Below are positions 1 to 8,554 of a stretch of DNA of 64,000 bases, one piece after another (position 1 is the first letter of the stretch; each line of letters starts with the position of its first letter). Where the stretch lies: positions 143,424-207,423 of the forward strand of contig NZ_FUXG01000004.1 in NCBI RefSeq assembly GCF_900167095.1, written 5' to 3'. The notes beneath the pieces are model-generated. The model was given only the letters and a program-made list of their open reading frames with translations, was not told the origin of the DNA and did not search any database. A program made the translations under genes and the position numbers. This DNA comes from Oceanospirillum multiglobuliferum. GTDB taxonomy: Bacteria > Pseudomonadota > Gammaproteobacteria > Pseudomonadales > Halomonadaceae.

Positions 1-267
1 CAGTTGTTGAGATTGTGTATTGTGCCAAAAGCTATTGGGTAACAGCACTTCTTCAAAAGTAACCTGTTCAAAATGGCAGTTCAACCAGCGGCTTTCTGTT
101 AAATCGCACTGTTTTAGGGTGCCGCTCTTGAATACGCAATCGACAAAACTCCAGCGTGGCAGAGCCAAGTCACTGAAAGAAAAGTGCTCAATATGCGCTG
201 ACTCCAGCTCCCCTTCAGCCGGTAAGCTGTTATTGAGAATACGCTCAACAAATTCATCTAATGTCAT
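1..267 (-). CDS. Pentapeptide-repeat-like protein, T6SS-associated (partial, runs off the window)
   Basis: The reading frame is open from an ATG at 267 to the window edge, 89 codons, and its C-terminus is not visible. After a short N-terminal helix the protein shows five-residue periodicity with aromatic or leucine centres (for example around residues 28-60: FSFSDLALPRWSFVDCVF and later CDLTESRWLNCHFEQVTF), as in pentapeptide-repeat beta-helices. The start overlaps the stop of the DUF2169 gene by 4 nt (ATGA), so the two are translationally coupled and belong to the left-facing VgrG operon. Pentapeptide proteins next to DUF2169 and VgrG genes are common in T6SS effector-delivery islands, where they are thought to be adaptors or structural factors. 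A precise role cannot be given from the visible part. Confidence 0.75.
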   Translation of the reverse strand, partial: MTLDEFVERILNNSLPAEGELESAHIEHFSFSDLALPRWSFVDCVFKSGTLKQCDLTESRWLNCHFEQVTFEEVLLPNSFWHNTQSQQL

Positions 268-2033
268 GTTTTGCCCACCAGACTTTTAATGGCCTCTAAT
301 AATGCTTGCGTGGGGATGTTGCCCGGTTGAGTGAGGTCTTGTTTGTCCTCTCCGGGGTAGTGTTCGTATAGCTGCTTTAATTCGGTCGAGACTCGATCCA
401 ATTGCTGGGTAACCAAAGGCGACAGTATTGCTATATCGGCATTTGTGTCCGGTGTTTGGTGCACGCGTTTGACTTCTGCATCCACCGCAGGATTGTCGCT
501 GTCGGGGATGCTGCCTTTGCTGTCCTTTACCAATACGCCTGTTTGACTCAATTGGGCTTGTACCACAGGGTCTGTTCCTACGGCGGTCGCATCCGGTCGA
601 GTTTCATCGGGGAATTGTTTGGCCAAAATCTGATTGATAAGTATGGCAACCTGCTCAGGTGGCGCTTGTACCAATGCATCAAGTTCTGCCTCCGTAAGCC
701 CCAATGCAGCAAACTGGGTGTTGATAGCATCAGCAGCTTTTTGTGCTTGCGCCTCTGATACATCTGGTATGTTGTTGACCATCTCGCTGCTTGCCGCTGC
801 ACTATCCGCCGTCGTGGTTTCTGCGGAGGAGGCTTGCTCAGCATCCGATTTAGATTGAGCTGCGGCTTTAGCTGCCATTGCTGCAAACCCACCTGCGGCG
901 GCTAAAACAGCCAGTGTAGCAGCACCCGGCTGGGCAACAGGGGGTTTTGCTGTTGAGGCAACTTTGAGTGCAGACAGTGGTTCCAACAAGCCTTTAGGAC
1001 GTAACGGTGAGTAATCTAATATCTCTTCGTCTTTAATCGTATCGCTCTGCCGAAGCTGTGCATGGGCAGTGTAGTGCTCAATGGCTTGGCGAGATTGTGA
1101 CTGGTGCTCATAAGCGGCTTGCAATAGGGTAATCTCACTGCCGTCAATGCTGTTGATTGAAAGCTCGGTGCGCGCCAACAGCACTTGCATATTAATGTCA
1201 GGTAACAGCAGTAATGTGTCGGTTACGCAGTCTAGTAATTGTGCAGGTTGGTTGAGTTTTTGTACCAAAACACGAAGCTGATAAGCGGGTACAACACCTT
1301 TTATCAAGCGTTGTGTGGGATGCATATTGTGCAGTTCAAAGTGCTCGCCCCCTTGGAAATAGCTTTTCAACCACTGATCAGATGCCGCTTGCATAAAAAA
1401 ATCAGGGTTTAAATCACGGGCTAAAAAGGGTGAGTCTTGCTCCTGCCATGCCGTATCGTAAGTGCCCCACCAATTTTTGCGGGGCAACCAATCGACATTG
1501 GTGGCATTTAGACCTGCTGGTGCAGGTTTCTGATGCTTCGATGTCAGCAGTTGATCAAGGTATTCTAGCTGTGGCAATGGTGCATCTGTTTGTGCGGGAT
1601 CGCCCATGCCAACAGGGTTGTTTGCAAAGTGCTCTCCACCAAACCCATATTGATAGGTTAATGGCAGCTGACTAAAAGGTTCTGGTGCGGTTGGCGCCAA
1701 AATGGATCGCCACACACGCGGCCCAGTCACCGCAAGTGTTTTATCAACGTTGCCAAGTTTTAAACGGACTTGATCTGCGCTAATGGCAAAGCCCTCTGGG
1801 GCGTGATACTGACCATAGACCAATACTTCCCCTTTGGGTTTTGGATAACCTAAGTCAAACACTTCAGCGTTAGGGATTTGTGCGGCAATGCCCGTCCAAG
1901 CATCTTGTGTGGAGTAAGGCTGAGGCGAGTCGAGAGGGGTCGCCAGCATCAAGGTGATAACCAGTCGTTGTTGTCCCTTCCAACCATAAACAAGGGTTTG
2001 GAGTGTGATTTCAGGCGGTGCAATCAGTTGCAT
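264..2033 (-). CDS. DUF2169 domain protein, T6SS accessory/adaptor
   Basis: This 589-residue protein has the DUF2169 fold in its first ~330 residues. Recognisable family features are the YQYGFGGEHFANNPVG segment near residue 130 and a following tryptophan-rich stretch (WLPRKNWWGTYDTAW). Residues ~360-440 are alanine-rich and low in complexity, probably a linker, and the C-terminal ~150 residues are acidic and helical. No signal peptide is seen. It lies 7 nt downstream of vgrG and overlaps the pentapeptide gene by 4 nt, so the three form one operon. DUF2169 proteins occur with VgrG and PAAR-like genes and are thought to help load or chaperone effectors; that role is inferred from family context. 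The C-terminal extension is not recognised. Confidence 0.85.
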   Translation of the reverse strand: MQLIAPPEITLQTLVYGWKGQQRLVITLMLATPLDSPQPYSTQDAWTGIAAQIPNAEVFDLGYPKPKGEVLVYGQYHAPEGFAISADQVRLKLGNVDKTLAVTGPRVWRSILAPTAPEPFSQLPLTYQYGFGGEHFANNPVGMGDPAQTDAPLPQLEYLDQLLTSKHQKPAPAGLNATNVDWLPRKNWWGTYDTAWQEQDSPFLARDLNPDFFMQAASDQWLKSYFQGGEHFELHNMHPTQRLIKGVVPAYQLRVLVQKLNQPAQLLDCVTDTLLLLPDINMQVLLARTELSINSIDGSEITLLQAAYEHQSQSRQAIEHYTAHAQLRQSDTIKDEEILDYSPLRPKGLLEPLSALKVASTAKPPVAQPGAATLAVLAAAGGFAAMAAKAAAQSKSDAEQASSAETTTADSAAASSEMVNNIPDVSEAQAQKAADAINTQFAALGLTEAELDALVQAPPEQVAILINQILAKQFPDETRPDATAVGTDPVVQAQLSQTGVLVKDSKGSIPDSDNPAVDAEVKRVHQTPDTNADIAILSPLVTQQLDRVSTELKQLYEHYPGEDKQDLTQPGNIPTQALLEAIKSLVGKT

Positions 2034-2040
2034 GATTAAC

Positions 2041-4833
2041 TTATCCTAGTTGCACTAAACCTGCGGCAGACACTTTTAGCATACCACCTGCGTTGATATT
2101 GCCGATACCATCGGCTTTGACAGTCAGAGCTGCACCTTTGAGCGTTAGTGCGGGGCCGCCATCCACCATCGCACTTGCGCCACCCTTTAGCATTAATGCA
2201 CCAGTGGCGCTGGCGCTTACAGAAGGTGCTGAGATGGTTGAACTTGTTGTTGCGGTAAGCGCTATGGTCGCACCTTTGATGGAACTTGCAGTTGTTGCGG
2301 TTAGATTCGTTGTGCCGCCTGTTAAGTTAACTGCTGCGGTTGTTGTGCCTGTAATGCCTGATGCGCTTACAAGAATACTATTTGCACCTAAAACAGAGAG
2401 TTTTGCAGCTGGAGGTGTCTGGGTCAGTTCAAATACGGATCCTGCAGTCGCGGCAGCTTGTAATGCTTGTTTTTTCAGCCCTAATGAAGTGAGCAAACCT
2501 GTTGCCATCCGTTGCATCACTTCCCAATTAGTGCTGACATTATCTGGTGGTTGAGGGGCTACATACAAGCCGACTTTATTGGCAGAGCTTACGGCTACAT
2601 CTGTAAAACCGAATATGTCTTGGCTAGAGTCTGATCGAGATATTTGAGGGCCAAACGTCATATCAACTGACGCAGCAAGAGTGACGCCAAACTTAATACC
2701 CGCTTCAAAACTAAAGTTTAAGACAGAGATAGATGCAGTGGTCGTAACCCCGCAAATACTGGCTTCTGTTTTGGCGAGTAAGCTCTCACGGCTAATAGCA
2801 TCAAGCCCTAAATACACCTCTTCTTTGTTGCCGTGTTGATAATCATAGGTATGCCCAATGGTTTTACTGACCAGCATTTTACTAGGATCGGAGCCGGGAA
2901 CCGAATAATGGTCTAAACCAAAGCTGCCATCCCAAGTGCTATTGCTCTCGTAATCGACATAGCTCACTTCATAACCATTGCCGTAGTTGAAGTTTTTTGC
3001 GCCGCCAAAGGTGTAGATATTCTCATCATTCCAGAAATATTTTTCCCCATGTTCCCGATGGGTAAAGTAATTACCGGAGCGTTCGTCAGCTGCGGAAAGG
3101 GTGCCAGTTAGTTTTCCGTTATCATCTGCTTTAGGGAAGGGAAATACGTCCGACTCATTAATAATATCGACAACAATATCTTTGCCATTGATGACACTTT
3201 TTTGATCACGCACCGCATCTTGATTTTTCTTGGTTAAGCGCGTGATCTGATAACCGCCCGCGATCTCTTGATACCATCCGCCATTAGTCATCATAGTGAT
3301 GCCATCGGCCTTAACTGGGTTGGCGGCACCTAAGTGCAGATAGGAATTGTTATGGGGTGAAAATAATTTGATCCGGTTACTGCCCGCCTCATCTTGCATT
3401 TCAAGTACGTTGCCCGCAGCTGTTTTAATCTTATTTGCGGTATGGTTTTCCTCGGACACAATACTGGGTTTGGCCGCATTAGGCACTGCGCCAGTAATTA
3501 CGGGACGATCAGGATCGCCACCAATAAAACTGAGCAATACTTCAGTTCCTTTTAATAGGGGAAAGTGCATGCCACTACCCTCCCCCGCATTAGGCTGCGA
3601 CATAGGCACCCACCATGATGCCTGCGCGCCATCTCTATCTCGACGATCAAAAGGCAAGCTGACACGATAACGGCCGCGAGAGTCTAGGTGGGCATATTGC
3701 CCATCACCCTCAGAGTCAATAATAGCGTTTAATACACCATAAAAGCGTGGTTTTTCAGTTTTTTGCTCTGGTCTGAATTCAATATCCGCATTAATAGCGG
3801 TAAGCGTGTTGCTATAAGGAAGTTCGTCTGAACCATGTAGATACTTTAAAGCAGGGGAATAGCCTTGGTGGCAAACCTGTATAGGGTTGTAGCGCTGATT
3901 CAGTGCTTGAAAAGGATGGTCAACCAACTCAAACAGATGTGCAGGTGACATGCCCACATCAATGCTACTGCCAAAGAATTGCTCTTTCTTCAGTAGTAAC
4001 TCCTGCGCGCGAATTTCCACCAGTCTTTCAGCCTCCTCTTTGTCAATCAAGTGGTCGCAATAGCGGAAAACCTCTCCAACACCGCTGCTGTTCATCACGT
4101 AACTGGCAGAAAGATCAACAGAGGGCTGATCGTTATTATAGTCTTTTATAGTAATCTTTTTAGCAATGCGTTGATTATGTCGAGTCCATTGATAAACTAT
4201 AGGCGAATCAACTGCCAAAGACAGGCCCGACAGCAAGTTGTAACTTATAGAGGTTGTCTTAGCCGAGTACTGAGCAGTACTGTCACAAAATATTAACTTA
4301 TCATTGTCATTGCTATCAAAGAAGTAATATATACCTTCTCTTTCAGTAATTCGTTTCAAAAAATCATAATGACTTTCACCAAACTGGCAACGGTAATCCC
4401 ATTTTCTATAACCTGTTAAACCTGATAGGTCATACTGACTTTCAGTAAGGCTGGATTCATCAAACAGTTGTATTAACGTAGCATTAATATCTAAGGCTAA
4501 ATACACTTCGTTGGTGATAATCTGCGACAGTAGCCACAATTTTGGAACTAGGGTTGCCTGAAAAATATGGCCGTTATCAACTGCCCCTAGATACTTAAAA
4601 TCAGACAAAATTCCGTTAATTACTCTTAATTTACCGTAAACATCCAGTATTAGCTTGCTATCCGAATTGAGTATAGCGTCTACGTCAAGTTGCTGATTTT
4701 GACTAATTAGCTTTATCTCAAATTGAAAAAGATCACCCAAGGATTCTGTCCCTATAAATTGTAAAACCTGAAAACAATTTTCATCTACCCCTTGGTTGAT
4801 AAATTCAAATTTAACATCAGGTGATAGGCTCAT
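2041..4833 (-). CDS. tssI/vgrG: T6SS spike protein VgrG with long C-terminal extension
   Basis: VgrG trimers form the puncturing tip of the T6SS tube and carry effectors. Residues ~1-350 match the phage GPD-like part (QFEIKL near residue 36; the HYDFLKRITEREGIYYFF stretch near 165). Residues ~361-452 are the gp5 OB domain (GRYRVSLPFDRR, then GSGMHFPLLKGTEVLLSFIGGDPDRP with the usual final DRP). The needle region follows. The protein is 930 residues, against about 650-700 for a basic VgrG. The extra ~430 residues include an unrecognised segment (~545-770) and a Thr/Ala/Ser-rich repetitive end (~815-930) that looks like continued beta-helix. No known catalytic motif was found in the extension. 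It is divergent from tssB across a 265-nt regulatory gap and heads the DUF2169/pentapeptide operon. Confidence 0.95.
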   Translation of the reverse strand: MSLSPDVKFEFINQGVDENCFQVLQFIGTESLGDLFQFEIKLISQNQQLDVDAILNSDSKLILDVYGKLRVINGILSDFKYLGAVDNGHIFQATLVPKLWLLSQIITNEVYLALDINATLIQLFDESSLTESQYDLSGLTGYRKWDYRCQFGESHYDFLKRITEREGIYYFFDSNDNDKLIFCDSTAQYSAKTTSISYNLLSGLSLAVDSPIVYQWTRHNQRIAKKITIKDYNNDQPSVDLSASYVMNSSGVGEVFRYCDHLIDKEEAERLVEIRAQELLLKKEQFFGSSIDVGMSPAHLFELVDHPFQALNQRYNPIQVCHQGYSPALKYLHGSDELPYSNTLTAINADIEFRPEQKTEKPRFYGVLNAIIDSEGDGQYAHLDSRGRYRVSLPFDRRDRDGAQASWWVPMSQPNAGEGSGMHFPLLKGTEVLLSFIGGDPDRPVITGAVPNAAKPSIVSEENHTANKIKTAAGNVLEMQDEAGSNRIKLFSPHNNSYLHLGAANPVKADGITMMTNGGWYQEIAGGYQITRLTKKNQDAVRDQKSVINGKDIVVDIINESDVFPFPKADDNGKLTGTLSAADERSGNYFTHREHGEKYFWNDENIYTFGGAKNFNYGNGYEVSYVDYESNSTWDGSFGLDHYSVPGSDPSKMLVSKTIGHTYDYQHGNKEEVYLGLDAISRESLLAKTEASICGVTTTASISVLNFSFEAGIKFGVTLAASVDMTFGPQISRSDSSQDIFGFTDVAVSSANKVGLYVAPQPPDNVSTNWEVMQRMATGLLTSLGLKKQALQAAATAGSVFELTQTPPAAKLSVLGANSILVSASGITGTTTAAVNLTGGTTNLTATTASSIKGATIALTATTSSTISAPSVSASATGALMLKGGASAMVDGGPALTLKGAALTVKADGIGNINAGGMLKVSAAGLVQLG

Positions 4834-5098
4834 TTTTTACTCCAAATCGATACCGATAGTTAGTGAATCTAGTCTTAACACTTTCGATTGGTATAAGCTA
4901 TAAGCAGCCCAGCATATTTTGAGATAAATAAGACGTGGCGCACAAATTTTAATAACAGTACTGTTTAAATTAAAAAACATAGGCTACATTAAGTAACAAA
5001 TTACAAAGCAGATACCTAAATGATCATAGTATATCTGTGTGATTTTGCAGTCGACTGCATAAACTCAACGAGCGACTTAACTGCCGGAGATCAATCGG
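4834..5098. promoter_or_regulatory. Divergent vgrG/tssB intergenic region with a 14-bp palindrome
   Basis: This AT-rich 265-nt gap separates the left-facing vgrG operon from the right-facing tssB run and must carry both promoters. It contains the perfect palindrome TGCAGTCGACTGCA at 5046-5059, 40 nt before the tssB ATG, a plausible operator. A Shine-Dalgarno-like CGGAGA lies 9 nt before tssB. I found no convincing sigma-54 -24/-12 pair; the TGGCGC near 4935 lacks a GC at the right distance. Confidence 0.4.
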
Positions 5099-5584
5099 AT
5101 GGCTAACAAAAACACTGGGTCAGTTGCACCGAAGGAAAGGGTAAATATTTCCTATAGGCCTGCAACCGGGGGCGCTAAAGAGCGGGTAGAATTACCGTTT
5201 AAGGTTTTGGTTCTGGGGCAGTTTACTCCAGATGCAGATGAGTCTCCTCTTGAGTCCCGATCACCCCGTAATATCAATAAAACAAACTTTGACGATGTGA
5301 TGGCCAGTATGAATCTTAAGCTGGATTTTACTGCATCAAATCGCCTGCAAGAAGGCGGCGAAGACATTTCCATTTCCATCGCCCCAAAATCTTTAAAAGA
5401 TTTTGAACCTGACAATATTGTGCAGAAAGTGCCCGAGCTACAGCAAGTGCTTCAGCTAAGGGAAGCACTAAAAGCATTGAAAGGGCCTTTGGGTAATACG
5501 CCAAAAATGCGTAAGACAATTCAGCTGCTACTAGCAGATGATAAAAGTCGCAAACAGTTAATGGCTGAGCTTGGCTTAAAATAA
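5099..5584 (+). CDS. tssB: T6SS contractile sheath small subunit TssB
   Basis: TssB pairs with TssC to build the contractile sheath that drives the Hcp tube. The protein has 161 residues, the usual family length. It shows the TssB core PFKVLVLGQF near residue 33 and the motif SLKDFEPDNIVQKVPEL near residue 98, followed by the C-terminal helix. It is the first gene of the rightward T6SS run and lies 18 nt before tssC, the normal order. A second, fused copy of the TssB and TssC domains is encoded at 14156-15874. Confidence 0.96.
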   Translation: MANKNTGSVAPKERVNISYRPATGGAKERVELPFKVLVLGQFTPDADESPLESRSPRNINKTNFDDVMASMNLKLDFTASNRLQEGGEDISISIAPKSLKDFEPDNIVQKVPELQQVLQLREALKALKGPLGNTPKMRKTIQLLLADDKSRKQLMAELGLK

Positions 5585-5602
5585 TTCAGGGTAGGGCAGG
5601 CA

Positions 5603-7063
5603 ATGAGCGAAGAGATTCAGGTTCAGGACAAACAAGAGTCACCATTGGTTGGTGAGATTTTAGAATTTACGCGTTTGACATCAGAAGATGAAGGTTATCT
5701 GCTGGCAAAACAGGGCGTTGAAGCGATGTTGACAGAGTTGCTGAGCAAAGATGAGCCAGCACAACGTGTCGACAAATCATTAGTAGACCAAATGATTGAA
5801 GAGCTAGATCGCCGACTGGGTGAACAGCTCGACGAGATATTACATAACAAAGAGTTTCAAAGTCTTGAGTCCGCTTGGCGCGGTATGTCGTTTTTAGTAA
5901 ACCGCACAGACTTCAATGAAAACATCCGTATTGAATTGTTAAATGTAAATGCTGATGAGCTGCTGGAAGACTTTGAAGATGCGCCAGAACTGAATCAAAG
6001 CGCAATGTTCCAAAAGGTCTATACCGAAGAGTATGGTCAGTTTGGTGGCGAACCTTATGGCGTGATGATTGGTAACTATGAATTATCTCCAGCGGCACAA
6101 GACATCAAGCTACTTGATTATATGTCTGGATTGGCAGCTGTAACCCACGCACCCTTTATCTCTGCCGCCAGCCCAAGCTTTTTTGGCTTGAACTCGTATG
6201 CTGAGCTACCAGACCTGAAAGAGCTAGATTCATTATTTGATGGCCCTCAATATCTGAAATGGCGGGGTCTGCGTGACTCTGACGACTCACGTAATATTGG
6301 CTTAACCTTGCCTCGCTTTATGTCCCGTATGACTTATGGCGATAACAAGCCTGTTCGCAGCTTTAACTATGTAGAGCAGGTTACAGATAAGGAACATTAT
6401 CTGTGGGCTAATGCCTCTTTTGCCTATGCTACTCGCTTGGTGGAAAGTTTTTCTAAATATCGCTGGTGCCCTAACATCATTGGCCCTCAATCAGGTGGTG
6501 CGGTTACTGATTTACCTATTCATGTTATTACAAGTGATGCGGCCTCAGAACTGATTGGACCTGTTGAAATATGTGTCTCTGACCGTAAAGAGTATGAGCT
6601 ATCAGAGCTTGGCTTTATCCCTCTAACACAGCGCAAAAATGCAGATAACGCGACCTTTTTCTCTTCTAACTCTGTGCAAAAGCCAAGACAGTTTGGAGCC
6701 GAACCAGAAGAACGTCAGGCTGAGTTGAATTATCGCCTTGGTACTCAGCTGCCTTATTTGTTTATTGTTAACCGTTTAGCGCATTATATCAAAGTGCTAC
6801 AACGCGAGAACTTGGGCAGTTGGAAGAGCCGCTCGGATCTTGAGTCAGAGCTTAATCGTTGGATTCGTCAGTATGTGGCAGACCAAGAAAGCCCGTCACC
6901 TGCAACACGCAGTCAGCGGCCATTACGCAAGGCGCAGATTTTAGTGACCGAAGTAGATGGTGATTTAGGATGGTATCAAGTGGGCTTAGAAGTAACACCA
7001 CACTTCAAGTTTATGGGTACTAATTTTACCTTGTCTTTAACTGGTTTGTTAGATCGTGTTTAA
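5603..7063 (+). CDS. tssC: T6SS contractile sheath large subunit TssC
   Basis: TssC forms the bulk of the sheath with TssB in the cytoplasm. The 486-residue protein has the canonical signatures: FQSLESAWRGMSFL near residue 93, YGQFGGEPYGVMIGNYEL near residue 143, and the C-terminal VTPHFKFMGTNFTLSLTG strands. Length and sequence look fully normal. A GGCAGG ribosome site precedes the ATG. It sits between tssB and hcp in an ordinary sheath/tube gene order. Confidence 0.97.
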   Translation: MSEEIQVQDKQESPLVGEILEFTRLTSEDEGYLLAKQGVEAMLTELLSKDEPAQRVDKSLVDQMIEELDRRLGEQLDEILHNKEFQSLESAWRGMSFLVNRTDFNENIRIELLNVNADELLEDFEDAPELNQSAMFQKVYTEEYGQFGGEPYGVMIGNYELSPAAQDIKLLDYMSGLAAVTHAPFISAASPSFFGLNSYAELPDLKELDSLFDGPQYLKWRGLRDSDDSRNIGLTLPRFMSRMTYGDNKPVRSFNYVEQVTDKEHYLWANASFAYATRLVESFSKYRWCPNIIGPQSGGAVTDLPIHVITSDAASELIGPVEICVSDRKEYELSELGFIPLTQRKNADNATFFSSNSVQKPRQFGAEPEERQAELNYRLGTQLPYLFIVNRLAHYIKVLQRENLGSWKSRSDLESELNRWIRQYVADQESPSPATRSQRPLRKAQILVTEVDGDLGWYQVGLEVTPHFKFMGTNFTLSLTGLLDRV

Positions 7064-7102
7064 ACGCTAACCGTTGAATACTCTTTTTTAAGGAATTGAA
7101 TC

Positions 7103-7621
7103 ATGCCTAGCGAAATTTATCTCACTATCGAGACCGAAGACGGCGAGTCTTTAACAGAAGGCGCATCCTCTACTGATAGCATTGGTGCCTTTTTCAAGAC
7201 AGCTCACGAAGACGAAATTTTTGTCACCGCTTTTGATCACAAAGTTGTGATTCCAACTGATCGCTTAACAGGTCAGGTAATGGGCAATCGTAAGCACGAA
7301 TATTTAGAAATTCGTAAGTTGATTGATAAAAGCTCACCACTGCTTTTCCAGGCGATTGCAGAGCCTAAAGCGTTGGTCTGTACGCTTAACTTCTTCCGTC
7401 CAGCTGATACTGGTAGTGACGGACAACCTGTTCACTATTACACCATTGAATTGGAAGGTGCGAAGATCGTTTCGATTCGGACTTGCTCGCCTAATATGTT
7501 AGACCCAAGCAATGATGGCTTTCCAGCATTTGAAGAGGTGCGCTTTACCTACAACAGCATTACTTGGAGCCATGAAATTGCCTCGAGTACTGCTATTGAT
7601 AACTGGGCCGGCGCGGAATAA
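7103..7621 (+). CDS. hcp/tssD: T6SS tube protein Hcp
   Basis: Hcp hexamers stack into the tube that the sheath expels, and Hcp is itself secreted. This 172-residue protein has the usual Hcp order: an N-terminal beta segment, a central ALVCTLNFFRP strand, a YYTIELEGAKIVSI strand, and the C-terminal FEEVRFTYNSITW strand. The length fits the family. It lies 39 nt after tssC and just before tssJ. A much more divergent Hcp-like protein is encoded at 15867-16358. Confidence 0.96.
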   Translation: MPSEIYLTIETEDGESLTEGASSTDSIGAFFKTAHEDEIFVTAFDHKVVIPTDRLTGQVMGNRKHEYLEIRKLIDKSSPLLFQAIAEPKALVCTLNFFRPADTGSDGQPVHYYTIELEGAKIVSIRTCSPNMLDPSNDGFPAFEEVRFTYNSITWSHEIASSTAIDNWAGAE

Positions 7622-7628
7622 TCGGTTT

Positions 7629-8486
7629 ATGCTATTTTTTTGGTCAAAGGTTGTTAAACAAAGCGTGTGGTCAGCTCGTCTGACCATGCTCTTTGTGCTC
7701 TTTGTGTTGACAGGTTGCACAGTCTGCCCCCCATCTAATGATTTATGGAGTACAGATATTGCCGACAAACCAACTCAACCAGTATCTGCACCAAAAGAAA
7801 AGAGTCTTTGGGAAAAACTCTCAGAGAAGAAGGAAGAAAAGTCAGAGCAAGCTTTGAATGGTAGTGAGCAACATACTTCTAATTCAAATACATCAAACAA
7901 TGATTTGTTTGATGCTTGGATTTGGCAGGATGATGCAGAAAAGTGGCTATACACTGGCCGTGAGACGCCACATGCACCAGCAGCGCAATGGGTTTATGAG
8001 CCGAAGTCAATAGTGGTCCGATTACAGTCTGATGAGTTATTGAATAGCTACTTAGGCCAACCGCACACTATTATGATTAAAGTTCTGCAACTGACAGATG
8101 TTGCAGCCATTTCAGAGTTTAAAGGAAGTGCTTTTGGCCTATCTGACCTGATGTCAGAGAAGGCAACTACATTATCGCCTTCAATTTTAAAAGAGACGCG
8201 TATTACTATCGGTCCAGATCAGGCTGTAAGCACTCTTATAGATAGAGAGCAAGGCGCTCGTTATATTGCACTTGTTGCAGGCTATTTTGACTCAGATGCA
8301 AAAAACAGCGTGCGTGTAATGGCAATACCCTCTGTAAAACCTAGAATATTACCTTGTTATGATAGTGCGCCTTGGCCATTTGGAGATCCACCGCCACCAA
8401 CACCTGACGATGTTCCTGCGCGTTTGAAAATGTGGCTTACTCTAGATGCTAGTGCAATTGGTGGATTGTCTGTTACGGCTCAATAA
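7629..8486 (+). CDS. tssJ: T6SS outer-membrane lipoprotein TssJ
   Basis: TssJ anchors the membrane complex (TssJLM) to the outer membrane. From the ATG at 7629 the protein is 285 residues and begins with a charged, then hydrophobic leader ending in the lipobox LTGC near residue 29. Upstream in-frame codons overlap hcp and are unlikely to be used. After the lipid-attached cysteine comes a ~75-residue polar, low-complexity linker rich in K, E, S and N. The TssJ beta-sandwich follows (for example SIVVRLQSDELLNSYLG and HTIMIKVLQLTD). The protein is longer than typical TssJ (~160-190 residues) because of this linker and a proline-rich C-terminal tail. It is placed between hcp and tssK as expected. 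Confidence 0.85.
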   Translation: MLFFWSKVVKQSVWSARLTMLFVLFVLTGCTVCPPSNDLWSTDIADKPTQPVSAPKEKSLWEKLSEKKEEKSEQALNGSEQHTSNSNTSNNDLFDAWIWQDDAEKWLYTGRETPHAPAAQWVYEPKSIVVRLQSDELLNSYLGQPHTIMIKVLQLTDVAAISEFKGSAFGLSDLMSEKATTLSPSILKETRITIGPDQAVSTLIDREQGARYIALVAGYFDSDAKNSVRVMAIPSVKPRILPCYDSAPWPFGDPPPPTPDDVPARLKMWLTLDASAIGGLSVTAQ

Positions 8487-8554
8487 AAGAGTGAATTTGG
8501 AAACAGACAACAATAATGATGATAATGAAACAGCGGATATAGGCAGGGTCAACG

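Noticed and set aside
20..289. 89-codon + strand open frame
   Set aside because: It lies antisense to the pentapeptide-repeat gene, which has repeat periodicity and ATGA coupling to its neighbour; the + frame has no recognisable features.
2093..2554. 153-codon + strand open frame rich in Val/Ala
   Set aside because: It is the antisense image of the Thr/Ala-rich repeats at the end of VgrG.
4920..4950. Sigma-54 promoter ahead of tssB
   Set aside because: TGGCGC is present but the needed GC at the -12 position is missing.
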